A stretch of 64,000 nt of DNA from Mycolicibacterium confluentis (GCF_010729895.1 NZ_AP022612.1:2356001-2420000); one strand, 5' to 3'; positions 18,486 to 26,988 are shown, counted from the first letter of the stretch. The notes: generated from the letters alone by a model not told the origin. Numbers and translations: made by a program.

Positions 18486-19970
18486 TCAGCGCAGAGGCAA
18501 CGGCGTCACGTCGGCGCACCTGCCGGTCCAGGCGTGCAGCACCGACGCCCATCCCGCCCGGTCCGCCGACGGTCCGGTCCACGCGATGTAGTCGTCGGGG
18601 CGCACCAGCACCGCGGGGCCGTCGTCGCAGCGCTGGGCCTGCAGCAGATCGACACCCGGGTGCGGAGTTTCGGCCGCGCCGCGCTCGCGGATCAGCACGA
18701 AGCCGCCGTCCCGATGCAGGTCGAGCAGTCGTCCCTCGGCCAATTGGATCTCGGTCGCACGGGTGCCGACCAGGGGGCGCTCATGGCGCCGACGACGGTA
18801 ATGCAGTGTGGTCCCGGCAAAGCTCCCTGCGATCGCGTCGCGTACCCGGGGGATGCGAAGCAACCTGGGCACCACGAGGTTCCGGAGCGCTCGGGCGGGG
18901 CGCGGATTCAGCGTGATGCCGCGCGCCATCAGGCCGGACTGCAGCAGCACGCGTCTGCCGATGGGGTGGCGCTCTGCGTGATAGGTGTCCAGCACGGAGT
19001 CGTCAGCACCGCCGAGAACCGCGTCGATCTTCCACGCCAGGTTCGCGGCGTCCTGGATGCCGGTGTTCATACCCTGCCCACCCATCGGGGTGTGGACATG
19101 TGCGGCGTCGCCGGCCAGGAACACCCGGCCGTGCCGGTAGCGGGCGACCTGGCGCTCGTCGCAGTGGAACCGCGACCGCCAGCTGATCTCCAGCAGGTCG
19201 TAGTCGACGCCCATTGCGCGGGTGAGGACATCGGCGACCTCGGCGGGGTCCACGGATGCGGAGTCCGGAAGCTGATTGCCGCGGTCCCACACCATCGCCC
19301 GGTACCAGGCGCCGTCCGCATCGCGTGGCCCATAGGGAGCCAGGAGTGCGAACACCTCTCGGGTGCTGCCGACCGTGAGACCCTGCCCGTCGGGCCCGTT
19401 CCGAAGCTTGACGTCGGCGAGTGCGATCGAGGACAGCACGGTGTGACCGGGGAAACCCACGCCGAGGAGATCTCGGACGGTGCTGTGGGCGCCGTCGGCG
19501 CCGATCACGTAGCGCGCCCGCCAGCGCACCGGTTCCGCATCGCCGTCCTCGGCGGGCCTGGCGGTGACGGTCACTCCATCCGCGTCCTGCTCGAGTGCGA
19601 CGACTTCGAGGCCGCGCCGGATCTCGCCACCCTGGCCTTCGGCGTAGCGGGTGAGCGCGGTGTCGACGTTGACCTGCGGCGTGATCAGGATCGAGCGGTG
19701 GGCGGTCTGCAGATGGGACATGTCGATGTGGGCCCCGCCGAAGATCGTGACGCCGGGGGCGAGGTGGCCGGTCGCGATCACGTCGTCCGCCAGACCGCGA
19801 GCCTGCAGGAGTTCGAGCGTGCGCGGCATGGTCGCAAACGCCCGACTGGCGGGGTTGATCGACGGCCAGCGTTCGAGGACGGTGACGGATCGACCGGCCC
19901 GGGCGAGGTCACCTGCAGCGGTCAGGCCGGTCGGACCGGCGCCGACGATGAGGACGTCGCATTCGTTCAT
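18486..19970 (-). CDS. FAD-dependent aromatic-type monooxygenase
   Basis: 494 residues starting MNECDVLIVGAGPTGLTAAGDLARAG, the class A flavoprotein GxGxxG fold. A DG motif (YVIGADGAHSTVRDLLG) binds FAD and NAD(P)H, and GRVFLAGDAAHVHTPMGGQGMNTGIQDAANLAWK is the second FAD motif. A ~100-residue thioredoxin-like C-terminal region follows, as in RdmE/PheA-type hydroxylases. Likely hydroxylates a phenolic or polyketide substrate. Its ATG overlaps the stop of the upstream 135-aa gene by 4 bp, so translation is coupled. The operon is divergent from a TetR gene with two operators. Confidence 0.9.
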   Translation of the reverse strand: MNECDVLIVGAGPTGLTAAGDLARAGRSVTVLERWPSINPASRAFATMPRTLELLQARGLADDVIATGHLAPGVTIFGGAHIDMSHLQTAHRSILITPQVNVDTALTRYAEGQGGEIRRGLEVVALEQDADGVTVTARPAEDGDAEPVRWRARYVIGADGAHSTVRDLLGVGFPGHTVLSSIALADVKLRNGPDGQGLTVGSTREVFALLAPYGPRDADGAWYRAMVWDRGNQLPDSASVDPAEVADVLTRAMGVDYDLLEISWRSRFHCDERQVARYRHGRVFLAGDAAHVHTPMGGQGMNTGIQDAANLAWKIDAVLGGADDSVLDTYHAERHPIGRRVLLQSGLMARGITLNPRPARALRNLVVPRLLRIPRVRDAIAGSFAGTTLHYRRRRHERPLVGTRATEIQLAEGRLLDLHRDGGFVLIRERGAAETPHPGVDLLQAQRCDDGPAVLVRPDDYIAWTGPSADRAGWASVLHAWTGRCADVTPLPLR

Positions 19971-20374
19971 CGGAGTGCTCCTTGGGGGTCGGGGTACCAG
20001 CGACGGATGTCGTCGGGGGAGGCCACGGCCGCGCGGTTGAACACGAATCGGCAGTCGGGTTGCAGCGTGTGCGCGGCGTTGACGATGGCCTCGAAAAGGA
20101 GGGTGTTGGTGGCCACGAGACGGATTCCCGCGCCGATCAGCACGGCGTCGTAGCGGTGGGTGGCCAACCGGTCCCGGGCCGTCTCGGCTCCGGCGGTGCC
20201 GAAGTCGATCAGGCAGTTGTCGACGAGGTAGCCGGCCGCCCGCAGTTCCGCGACGTTGTCGTCGTTGGCCTGGCGCAGGTTCTCGCGCGTCAGGCCGGGG
20301 AACTGGGCGAAGGCAGGGGAGGAGTAGTCGATCAGGTCGGGGTCGAGGCCGATCTGGAGGGCGGTGACGGTCAT
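19967..20374 (-). CDS. Conserved hypothetical protein coupled to flavin monooxygenase
   Basis: 135 residues with GLDPDLIDYSSPAFAQFPGLTRENLRQ at the N-terminus and YDAVLIGAGIRLVATNTLLFEAIVNAAHTLQP in the middle, which resembles a small alpha/beta domain but carries no motif I recognise. It is the first gene of the TetR-controlled operon, so it probably serves the same substrate as the monooxygenase. Confidence that it is a real gene is high because of the 4-bp overlap and the operator placed before it. Confidence 0.7.
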   Translation of the reverse strand: MTVTALQIGLDPDLIDYSSPAFAQFPGLTRENLRQANDDNVAELRAAGYLVDNCLIDFGTAGAETARDRLATHRYDAVLIGAGIRLVATNTLLFEAIVNAAHTLQPDCRFVFNRAAVASPDDIRRWYPDPQGALR

Positions 20375-20396
20375 GGAATCTGCCTTTCATTCCAGC

Positions 20397-20453
20397 TCAA
20401 CGCTTGTTGAATTGACGTTAGGCCGATCCGGTGGTGATGTCAACAACTGTTGA
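20397..20453. promoter_or_regulatory. Pair of TetR-type operators TCAAC-N4-GTTGA
   Basis: Two identical-arm palindromes: TCAAC-GCTT-GTTGA (20397-20410) and TCAAC-AACT-GTTGA (20440-20453), both followed by AT. Their centres are 43 bp apart, about four helical turns. The second touches the -10 hexamer TAGACT (20455-20460) of the TetR gene; the first lies 23 bp before the divergent operon start. Confidence 0.8.
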
Positions 20454-20467
20454 ATAGACTCGTCGTC

Positions 20468-21028
20468 ATGGCAGCCAAGATCCGCGACGCCGAGGCCACC
20501 CGAGCCGGAATCCTCGACGCGGCGCGCACCCAGTTCGGCACCCTCGGATTCGACCGGGCGACCATCCGGTCGATCGCCTCGGCCGCCGGGGTCGATCCCG
20601 CACTGGTCATGCACTACTTCGGCAATAAGGCGCAGTTGTTCGCCGCGGCCTCGCACCTGGAGATCGCGTTCCCGGATCTCACGGGAGTGGCGCCCGAGCG
20701 CGTGGCGGACCTGGTTCTCCCGATCTTCGCGAAGGTCTGGTCGGCGGACGGACCGTTCCTGACCCTGCTTCGTTCGGCTGCGACCAACCACGCCGCGGCC
20801 GAGGCCCTGCTCAAGGTCTTCGTCGAGCAGGTGGCGCCGGCTTTCGCCGTCGTCGCTCCGGACCGAGCGCAGGAGCGCGCGGCCATGGTCGGGTCCCAGA
20901 TGCTCGGTCTCGTGGTCGCGCGCAACATCGTCGGGGTTCCGCCGTTGGCTGACATGGACGTTGCGACGCTGACAGACTGGCTGCGACCGGTGTTCGCGCA
21001 CTATCTGGGTGCAGCGGCGCCGGACTGA
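20468..21028 (+). CDS. TetR-family transcriptional repressor
   Basis: 186 residues from ATG 20468, chosen because TAGACT ends 7 nt before it (leaderless). The N-terminal helix-turn-helix is AARTQFGTLGFDRATIRSIASAAGVDPALVMHYFGNKAQLF, the classic TetR motif with the LVMHYFGNK recognition helix. The ligand domain is helical, with no recognised pocket. It very likely represses itself and the divergent monooxygenase operon through the two palindromes between them. The epimerase gene follows 25 bp later, and may be co-transcribed. Confidence 0.93.
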   Translation: MAAKIRDAEATRAGILDAARTQFGTLGFDRATIRSIASAAGVDPALVMHYFGNKAQLFAAASHLEIAFPDLTGVAPERVADLVLPIFAKVWSADGPFLTLLRSAATNHAAAEALLKVFVEQVAPAFAVVAPDRAQERAAMVGSQMLGLVVARNIVGVPPLADMDVATLTDWLRPVFAHYLGAAAPD

Positions 21029-21053
21029 CGCGACGGAGGGGAGCGGGCGGGCG

Positions 21054-22043
21054 GTGCGGATTCTCATCACGGGTGCCACCGGATTCGTCGGGGCATGGAC
21101 GGCCAAGGCTGTACAGGACGCGGGTCATCAGGTGCGTTTTCTGGTGCGCAACGCGGGCCGTCTGCGCACCAGTGCGGAGAAGATCGGCGTCGACGTGAGC
21201 GACCACGTCGTCGGCGACATCGCCGACGAATCCTCCACGGCTGCCGCACTCGACGGATGTGATGCGGTGATTCATTGCGCGGCAATGGTTTCCACCGACC
21301 CCAGCCGGGCCGACGAGATGCTGCGCACCAACCTCGACGGCGCGCGCAACGTACTGGGCGGCGCGGCGAAAGCCGGCCTGGACCCGATCATCCACGTCTC
21401 GAGCTTCACGGCGCTGTTCCGGCCGGGACTGGACGTGCTGCACGCCGACCTGCCGATCGTCGGCGGATCCGACGGTTACGGCAGATCCAAGGCGTTGGTG
21501 GAGGCGTACGCGCGCGGGATGCAGGATGCTGGAGCACCCGTGACCATCACCTATCCCGGCATGGTCTTGGGGCCGCCCGCGGGCGATCAGTTCGGTGAGG
21601 CCGCAGAGGGTGTCGAGGCGGCCGTGAAGATGCGTGGTGTCCCGGGTCGCAGCGCCGCCTGGATCGTGATCGACGTCCGCGACCTCGCCGACCTGCACCT
21701 CGCGCTGCTCAAGCCCGGCCAGGGACCGCGGCGATACATGGCGGGGGGCGTGCGGGTCGCGGTGAACGAGTTGGCGACGATGATCGGCTCCGCGGCAGAG
21801 CGTGGGCTACTGGTGTTTCCCGTCCCCGACACTGCGCTGCGCACGGTCGGCCGACTGTTCGACGTGATCGGCGATCAGTTGCCGTTCGAGACACCGATCA
21901 ACTCTGCGGCCATGCAGTACTACACGCAGATGCCGAAGTCCGATGACGAACCCGCGCACCGCGATCTGGGCGTCACGTGGCGTGATCCGGCAGTGACGAT
22001 CGCCGACACCGTCGACGGACTCATCGGGGTGGGCCGACTCTGA
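21054..22043 (+). CDS. NAD-dependent epimerase/dehydratase family protein
   Basis: 329 residues from GTG 21054 with a GGAGGGGAG ribosome site just upstream. Extended SDR: ILITGATGFVGAWTAKAV (dinucleotide motif), VIHCAAMVS, VSSFTAL, and YGRSK with the catalytic Tyr and Lys. The C-terminal half carries a substrate domain. Similar actinobacterial enzymes act on sterol- or flavonol-like ketones, but the substrate is not readable here. Being downstream of the TetR gene it may share its control. Confidence 0.88.
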   Translation: MRILITGATGFVGAWTAKAVQDAGHQVRFLVRNAGRLRTSAEKIGVDVSDHVVGDIADESSTAAALDGCDAVIHCAAMVSTDPSRADEMLRTNLDGARNVLGGAAKAGLDPIIHVSSFTALFRPGLDVLHADLPIVGGSDGYGRSKALVEAYARGMQDAGAPVTITYPGMVLGPPAGDQFGEAAEGVEAAVKMRGVPGRSAAWIVIDVRDLADLHLALLKPGQGPRRYMAGGVRVAVNELATMIGSAAERGLLVFPVPDTALRTVGRLFDVIGDQLPFETPINSAAMQYYTQMPKSDDEPAHRDLGVTWRDPAVTIADTVDGLIGVGRL

Positions 22044-22050
22044 TCCTGTT

Positions 22051-22115
22051 GCGCCGAGAAGAGCCACGATCACACCCGACCTGGCGAAACGTGTCCGGCA
22101 GCCTCTTCTCGGCGC
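22051..22115. terminator. Long-loop inverted repeat between convergent genes
   Basis: Perfect 13-bp arms GCGCCGAGAAGAG (22051-22063) and CTCTTCTCGGCGC (22103-22115) with a 39-nt loop. It fills the gap between the epimerase stop and the methyltransferase stop. It could terminate both genes or mark a small structured RNA; there is no U-tract on either side. Confidence 0.45.
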
Positions 22116-22124
22116 GGTTCAGGA

Positions 22125-22673
22125 TTAACCGCGCTGGGCCAGCAGCCACGCCTCGCCGTTGCTCTCGCCGGTGGCCAGCACCTTCAGGGCGCCGAACGCC
22201 TCGGTCAACTCGCCAGGGCGGGCGCGAAAGTCGCCCGGTGTGCCACCCACCTCGCTCAGCACGCTGATGGCCAGCAGGCCTCCGGGCGCAAGCCGCTCCA
22301 TCATCTGCGGGTACAGCGCCCTATCGCGGAATCTGATGCAGCACAACAGGTCCACCGGATCCCCGGCCGGCAGGCCGCCATCGAGGTCGACGGTGTCGAA
22401 ACGGCAGCGGGGGGCCACCGCGTGCCGCAGCGCGAGTGCGCGTGCGGCACCGATGGCGACCCCCGAGACGTCGATGCCCCGCACCGTGAGGCCGCGCAGC
22501 GCCAGCCAGACCGACAACACACCCCGTCCGCAGGCCACATCCAGCGCCGCTCCCGAGTGCGGGAACAGGTCGGCATAGGGCCGGAATGCCGCCGGGAGTG
22601 CGACGTCGTCGTCGGAGGGCGGATCGCCCTGGCCGTAACGATCGTCCCAGCGGATTCGATCCTCGTCGGACAC
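22125..22673 (-). CDS. Class I SAM-dependent methyltransferase
   Basis: 182 residues from GTG 22673; an ATG two codons upstream (22679) lies almost on the -10 hexamer TAGGCT (22681-22686), so the GTG with leaderless spacing is preferred. Motif I is ALDVACGRGVLSVWLAL, followed by GIDVSGVAIGAA (acidic post-I residue) and DLLCCIRFRD (motif II). LAPGGLLAISVLSEVGG is motif III. Small TehB/UbiE-like enzymes of this kind methylate diverse small molecules. It is divergent from NDH-2. Confidence 0.85.
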   Translation of the reverse strand: MSDEDRIRWDDRYGQGDPPSDDDVALPAAFRPYADLFPHSGAALDVACGRGVLSVWLALRGLTVRGIDVSGVAIGAARALALRHAVAPRCRFDTVDLDGGLPAGDPVDLLCCIRFRDRALYPQMMERLAPGGLLAISVLSEVGGTPGDFRARPGELTEAFGALKVLATGESNGEAWLLAQRG

Positions 22674-22712
22674 GCGCATCAGCCTAGAGCGCGGCCGACT
22701 AACGTCGAGACG

Positions 22713-24062
22713 ATGAGCGACGCGCGCACGAAAGTGCTCATCATCGGAGGCGGCTTCGGCGGCCTGTTCTGTGCCCGCAGGCTGGGGCGCCGCGACGACG
22801 TCGAGGTGACGGTGCTCGACCGGGCGGCCGGACACCTCTTCCAGCCGCTGCTGTATCAGTGCGCGACCGGAACGCTGAGCATCGGCCACATCAGTCGCTC
22901 CCTGCGCGAGGAGCTTGCGCGGTACGGCAACGTCAGGACTCTGCTCGGGGAGGCCGTCGAGCTCGACCCGCAGGCCCGCACGGTCACGGCGCTGCGGCCT
23001 GACGAAACCTCGTTCACGATCGACTACGACGTGCTGGTGGTCGCCGCGGGGATGCGCCAGTCCTATTTCGGCAAGGAGCATTTCGCGCAGTGGGCGCCGG
23101 GGATGAAGACGCTCGACGATGCGCTCGGCATCCGGCAGCGGCTGTTCACGGCGTTCGAGATCGCCGAGACGCTCCCGCCCGGTCCCGAACGCGACAGTTG
23201 GTTGACGTTCGCGGTGGCCGGCGGCGGCCCGACCGGGGTCGAGTTGGCCGGGCAGATTCGTGAGGTGGCGACCCGCACGTTGGCCCGTGAGTTCCACAGC
23301 ATTGATCCGGAAGAGGCCCGGGTGCTGCTGTTCGACGGCGGCGACCGTGTCCTGAAGAGCTTTGCCCCGGACCTGTCCGGCCATGCGGCGCGGACCCTGG
23401 AGCGCCTCGGCGTCGAGCTGCATCTGGGCGTCCATGTGACCGACGTCCGGAGAGAGGGCGTGACCGTGACGCCGAAGGCGGGCGGCCCCGCCGAGGAGTA
23501 CGACGCGCGCACCGTGCTGTGGACCGCGGGTGTCGAGGCGGTGCCCTTCGCGCGGCATGTCGCCGAGGTGCTCGGCGCCTCGGCCGACCGGTCCGGGCGC
23601 ATCGCGGTCGAACCCGACCTGACGGTGTCCGGCCATCCCGAGGTGTTCATCGTCGGCGACCTGGTCGGTCGAGAGGACCTGCCGGGTGTGGCGGAAAACG
23701 CGATGCAGGGCGGTCTGCACGTCGCGGCGTGTGTGCGACGTGACCTCGACGGCAGAGACCGGCGCGCGTACAAATACCGCGACTTGGGTTCGGCCGCCTA
23801 CATCAGTCGTGGTCAGGCGCTGCTGCAGGTCGGACCGGTTCGGCTCTCTGGGTTCCTGGGCTGGCTCGCATGGGGGTTCATCCACATCGCTGTCCTGACA
23901 GGCGTGCGGAACCGGGTCAGCACCGTCGCCACGTGGCTGGCCACGATCGCTCGGGCCAACCGCTACCACCGGGCGTTCATGTTGGGCAGCGCCGCGACAC
24001 CCGAGCATCGCTACACCTGGTCGACCGATGACCGGCCGCAATCAGAAGCCCGACCGGGCTGA
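22713..24062 (+). CDS. Type II NADH dehydrogenase-like flavoprotein
   Basis: 449 residues. N-terminal FAD motif VLIIGGGFGGLFCARRLG, NADH motif FAVAGGGPTGVELAGQIRE, and C-terminal FIVGDLVGREDLPGVAENAMQGG. The last ~70 residues include a hydrophobic helix (LGWLAWGFIHIAVLTG) that anchors NDH-2 enzymes to the membrane. It passes electrons from NADH to menaquinone without pumping protons. TAACGT (22700-22705) ends 7 nt before the ATG: leaderless pattern. It is shorter at the C-terminus and more divergent than the Ndh I would expect as the main enzyme, so it may be a paralogue. Confidence 0.88.
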   Translation: MSDARTKVLIIGGGFGGLFCARRLGRRDDVEVTVLDRAAGHLFQPLLYQCATGTLSIGHISRSLREELARYGNVRTLLGEAVELDPQARTVTALRPDETSFTIDYDVLVVAAGMRQSYFGKEHFAQWAPGMKTLDDALGIRQRLFTAFEIAETLPPGPERDSWLTFAVAGGGPTGVELAGQIREVATRTLAREFHSIDPEEARVLLFDGGDRVLKSFAPDLSGHAARTLERLGVELHLGVHVTDVRREGVTVTPKAGGPAEEYDARTVLWTAGVEAVPFARHVAEVLGASADRSGRIAVEPDLTVSGHPEVFIVGDLVGREDLPGVAENAMQGGLHVAACVRRDLDGRDRRAYKYRDLGSAAYISRGQALLQVGPVRLSGFLGWLAWGFIHIAVLTGVRNRVSTVATWLATIARANRYHRAFMLGSAATPEHRYTWSTDDRPQSEARPG

Positions 24063-24063
24063 T

Positions 24064-24318
24064 TCAGTCCTCGACGTGGGGCGTCGGACTCTGCTCGGAC
24101 TCCCACTTGGACTCCAACGACCGCTCGACGAGCGTGCCCGCGGCGAGGTCGAGTTGGAACGTCGCGCCGCCATCCTCTTCCAGGGTGATCAGGTACCCGG
24201 AATCGGTGGCCTCCTTGTGCACCACTTTCAGGGCTGAGCGGTCGGCGGCACGCGAGATGACGATGATGTCGCCGGGGGCGACGTCATCGATGCGGTCGTT
24301 GGCGGGGGAGTCGGACAT
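24064..24318 (-). CDS. Small conserved hypothetical protein
   Basis: 84 residues, acidic, with DIIVISRAADRSALKVVHKEATDSGYLITLEEDGG: a short beta-rich stretch that might be a DUF1918-like SH3-type fold, although the match is weak. It ends one base after the convergent NDH-2 stop, and a hairpin separates it from the haemophore-like gene upstream. Function unknown. Confidence 0.6.
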   Translation of the reverse strand: MSDSPANDRIDDVAPGDIIVISRAADRSALKVVHKEATDSGYLITLEEDGGATFQLDLAAGTLVERSLESKWESEQSPTPHVED

Positions 24319-24323
24319 GCGAA

Positions 24324-24363
24324 GTCCGTAGCCGTTTCGCGGTGTCGCTAAACGGCTACGGAC
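24324..24363 (-). terminator. Hairpin terminator of the haemophore-like gene
   Basis: Perfect 14-bp arms GTCCGTAGCCGTTT and AAACGGCTACGGAC around a 12-nt loop, lying between the haemophore-like stop (24382) and the next start (24318). There is no run of U, so termination may be partial. Confidence 0.65.
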
Positions 24364-24381
24364 GGACCCGGGCAGCCTGGG

Positions 24382-24720
24382 TCAGTAGTTCTGGCAGCTG
24401 TTCGCGACTTGGTTGATGACCGTGGTGTAGGTCTGGATGCCCTGGAAACCCTGGATCTGGGCGATCATCTGGCGGCGCTGATCCGGCCCCGCCGCGATCA
24501 GCTGCTGCAGCCACTGGGTGGCCATCGAACTGGCCTCGAAATCTCTGGCGACCTGCGGGTTGGTCGCATTCAGTGCTCTCATGACCTGCGGGTACGTGCA
24601 CGACGAGTTCACGATCGACTCCACGTCGGGCTGCGCTGACGCGATTCCGCTGCCAGCCAGCATCGCGACTGCTGCTGCGCCGGTACAGATGACCGATCCG
24701 ATGACCTTCGTGGCTTTCAT
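24382..24720 (-). CDS. Haemophore-like secreted haem-binding protein
   Basis: 112 residues from the ATG giving MKATKVIGSVICTG; the upstream extension has no signal character. Signal peptide ends near ASA. The mature part is all-helical with two Cys (SSCTYPQVMRALN and VANSCQNY) that frame the fold, as in the Rv0203-like haemophore group of mycobacteria, and the IVNSSCTYPQVMRALNA motif is typical. Predicted to bind haem outside the cell and deliver it to membrane transporters; none is adjacent. Confidence 0.75.
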   Translation of the reverse strand: MKATKVIGSVICTGAAAVAMLAGSGIASAQPDVESIVNSSCTYPQVMRALNATNPQVARDFEASSMATQWLQQLIAAGPDQRRQMIAQIQGFQGIQTYTTVINQVANSCQNY

Positions 24721-24802
24721 ACGCGAATGCCTGCCCTTCACTTGTGTGATCCGTGTGACAGGGACTCTACCCAACCGGAGAGGGTCTCAGATGCCTCCAT
24801 TT

Positions 24803-24949
24803 CTACGGCTGCGATGTCGACCACAGTTGTTTGTTGGCCGCGCGCCGAGCTGATTCGTCGGCGCGGTCCTTGGCCCAGAGCTCGTCAAATGTCTTGCCCG
24901 GACGCGCATTGGGTGCGCGATGCGGGGCACGTTGCGACCGCGCGAGGAG
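24803..24949 (-). other. In-frame protein-like extension after the S4 gene stop
   Basis: Directly after the TGA of the S4 gene the same frame stays open for 48 codons to a TAG at 24803-24805. It contains no start codon, but the end reads protein-like (KTFDELWAKDRADESARR, then AANKQLWSTSQP), with a G/C third-base share of about 70%. It may be the former C-terminus of the S4 protein cut by a nonsense change, or a fragment of another gene. Confidence 0.4.
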
Positions 24950-25315
24950 TCACCCTCGGCCGGCACGCCACTTGTCCAGGGTGCGGCGGTCCTTCTTGGT
25001 GGGGCGGCCCGCACCACGGTCCCGGACCGCGACGGGCGTCGCGACGACGGGAGGCAGGGCGGGCGTGCGGTCCAGGTAGCACGTCACCGCATCGGCGGGT
25101 CCCACTCGCTTCTGAATCACCCGCACCACCTCGACAATGCGGGTACGACCGGCCACGACGGCACGGATCTGGTCGCCGGGGACCACTGAGGTCGCGGGCT
25201 TGGCTGGACGGTCGTTCACGCGCACATGCCCGCCTCGGCATGCCGCCGCGGCATCGGGCCGGGTTTTCGTCAACCGGACCGCCCACAACCAGCGATCCAA
25301 CCGGGTCGACTCCAT
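24950..25315 (-). CDS. S4 RNA-binding domain protein (Hsp15-like)
   Basis: 121 residues from the ATG that gives MESTRLDRWLWAVRLTKTRPDAA, the conserved N-terminus of the HslR/Hsp15 family. GHVRVNDRPAKPATSVVPGDQI completes the S4 fold. A basic C-terminal tail (GRPTKKDRRTLDKWR) is typical. E. coli Hsp15 binds stalled 50S subunits carrying nascent chains. Two more ATG codons lie three and four codons upstream. The frame continues past its TGA with protein-like sequence. Confidence 0.85.
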   Translation of the reverse strand: MESTRLDRWLWAVRLTKTRPDAAAACRGGHVRVNDRPAKPATSVVPGDQIRAVVAGRTRIVEVVRVIQKRVGPADAVTCYLDRTPALPPVVATPVAVRDRGAGRPTKKDRRTLDKWRAGRG

Positions 25316-25508
25316 GCCCTCCATCATGAAGGGTCCGAGACCCCCGGGAAACCGACGCCCCCGCGCGTCGGCGGCCAGTGCCACCAGGAACACCCGCAGA
25401 GACTGGCCAGTTGCACTGTCTGGTGGCTGATGCGCGCGGCCCCCTCCCATGACGAGCATGGCTTCGTAGCACTGAGGTCACCCTCGTTTCCGTCCCGAAG
25501 GAGCCGAA

Positions 25509-25985
25509 ATGCCGACGACGACATCGCCTCTGGTGCCACCGTTCACCATCGACACCGCGACCGCGAAAGTGCGTGCGGGAGAGGACCTGTGGAACACCCG
25601 TGATCCCGAACGGGTGGCACTGGGTTACACCCCGGACAGCCGCTGGCGCAACCGATCGGAGTTCCTGCACGGCCGGGCCGCCATCGTCGAGTTCCTCACC
25701 GGGAAATGGGCCTCTGAGCTCGACTACCGGCTCATCAAGGAACTCTGGGCGTTCGGCCAGGAGCGCATCGCCGTGCGATTCGCCTACGAGTACCACGACG
25801 CCTCAGGCCGGTGGTTTCGCGCCTACGGCAACGAGAACTGGGAGTTCGACGCCGACGGGTTGATGCACACGCGCCATGCCAGCATCAACGACGTCGCGAT
25901 CACCGAGGCCAAGCGGTTGTTCCACTGGGACACCAGCGCACCCCGCCCCGAGGAGCATCCGGGCCTGAGCGACCTGGGCCTGTGA
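25509..25985 (+). CDS. DUF1348 / nuclear transport factor 2-like protein
   Basis: 158 residues. [42 protein letters not shown] and [33 protein letters not shown] match DUF1348, a SnoaL-like cone-fold family often annotated as nuclear transport factor 2. An AAGGAG ribosome site precedes the ATG. It is the first gene of a four-gene run with an MDR dehydrogenase, an LLM-type gene and an SDR, suggesting a shared catabolic or detoxification role. Confidence 0.9.
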   Translation: MPTTTSPLVPPFTIDTATAKVRAGEDLWNTRDPERVALGYTPDSRWRNRSEFLHGRAAIVEFLTGKWASELDYRLIKELWAFGQERIAVRFAYEYHDASGRWFRAYGNENWEFDADGLMHTRHASINDVAITEAKRLFHWDTSAPRPEEHPGLSDLGL

Positions 25986-25996
25986 ATGTGGCGACG

Positions 25997-26965
25997 ATGA
26001 AGGCCGTCGGAGTGACGGAGTACGGCGGCCCCGAGGTGCTCACGCTCGTAGAGGTTCCCCGCCCTGACCCAGGTGCCGGCCAGATTCGGATTCGCGTGCA
26101 CGCCGCGACCGTCAACCCCGGAGACACCCTGCTGCGGACCGGTGACCTCGACGAGACGTTGCGGTCGGGACCGCTGACGCCGCCGTACATCCCCGGGATG
26201 GAGGCCGCGGGCGTCGTCGACCTGATCGGGCCCGACACCGAGACGGATCTGGCTGAAGGTGACCGCGTGATGACCATCGTCATGCCCATCGATGCCACCG
26301 GGGGCGCCTACGCCGAATATCTGGTCGTCGATGCCGATCAGGTCACCCGCGCACCCGCCCACACCACACACGCCGAGGCGGCGACATTGCCGATGAACGG
26401 TCTGACCGCTCGGCTCGCCCTGGACGTGCTGCACCTGGGGGAGGGCGAGACCATCGCCGTCACCGGGGCCGCGGGCGCCGTCGGCGGGTATGCGCTTCAA
26501 CTCGCCAAGGTCGACGGACTTCGCGTGATCGCGGACGCCGCGCCCAAAGACGAGGACCTCGTCGCCGAGCTCGGCGCCGACCAGATCGTCGCCCGCGGGG
26601 ACGGTGTCGGGCAGCGGATTCGCCAGTGGTGGCCAGAAGGTGTCGCCGCGGTTGTCGACGGTTCGCTGCAGGGTAGCGACGTCGTACCGGCCATCCGAGA
26701 CGGTGGGCAGCTGGCGGCCGTACGCGGATGGGATCTGCAGGGCAACGGGGACATGGGCCAGGACCGCGGCGTCGCCGTCCGTGACGTCTTCGTCCCTGAG
26801 TACACCCACGCCCACGACAAACTCGACACGCTGAGGCAGTTGGCCGAACAGGGCGAGTTGACGCTGCGGGTGGCACGGACGTACCCGGCGGCACAGGCCG
26901 CCCAAGCGCACCGTGACCTTGAAGCCGGCGGCGTACGGGGCCGCCTCGTGCTGACCTTCGATTGA
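25997..26965 (+). CDS. Zn-independent MDR (quinone oxidoreductase-like) dehydrogenase
   Basis: 322 residues from MKAVGVTEYGGPEVL; a GTG at 25982 overlapping the previous stop is an alternative. NADP-binding MDR enzyme: VHAATVNPGDTLLRTGDL, YIPGMEAAGVV, TIAVTGAAGAVGGYALQLAK (dinucleotide motif AxGxVG) and a C-terminal TYPAAQAAQAHRDLEAGGVRGRLVL. Catalytic zinc Cys residues are absent, as in quinone oxidoreductases. It lies 11 bp after the DUF1348 gene, clearly an operon. Confidence 0.92.
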   Translation: MKAVGVTEYGGPEVLTLVEVPRPDPGAGQIRIRVHAATVNPGDTLLRTGDLDETLRSGPLTPPYIPGMEAAGVVDLIGPDTETDLAEGDRVMTIVMPIDATGGAYAEYLVVDADQVTRAPAHTTHAEAATLPMNGLTARLALDVLHLGEGETIAVTGAAGAVGGYALQLAKVDGLRVIADAAPKDEDLVAELGADQIVARGDGVGQRIRQWWPEGVAAVVDGSLQGSDVVPAIRDGGQLAAVRGWDLQGNGDMGQDRGVAVRDVFVPEYTHAHDKLDTLRQLAEQGELTLRVARTYPAAQAAQAHRDLEAGGVRGRLVLTFD

Positions 26966-26988
26966 CCGCACAGAAAGCAGGAGATGAC

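Noticed and set aside
18381..20153. 590-codon open frame opposite the flavin monooxygenase
   Set aside because: Shadow frame; the minus strand carries the full set of FAD motifs.
22422..22712. 97-codon extension of the NDH-2-like protein
   Set aside because: Runs antisense through the divergent methyltransferase and lacks any motif; the FAD fold starts just after ATG 22713.
25811..25996. N-terminal extension of the MDR dehydrogenase
   Set aside because: The extra residues overlap the DUF1348 gene in another frame and have no domain sense; the family N-terminus begins at MKAVGV.
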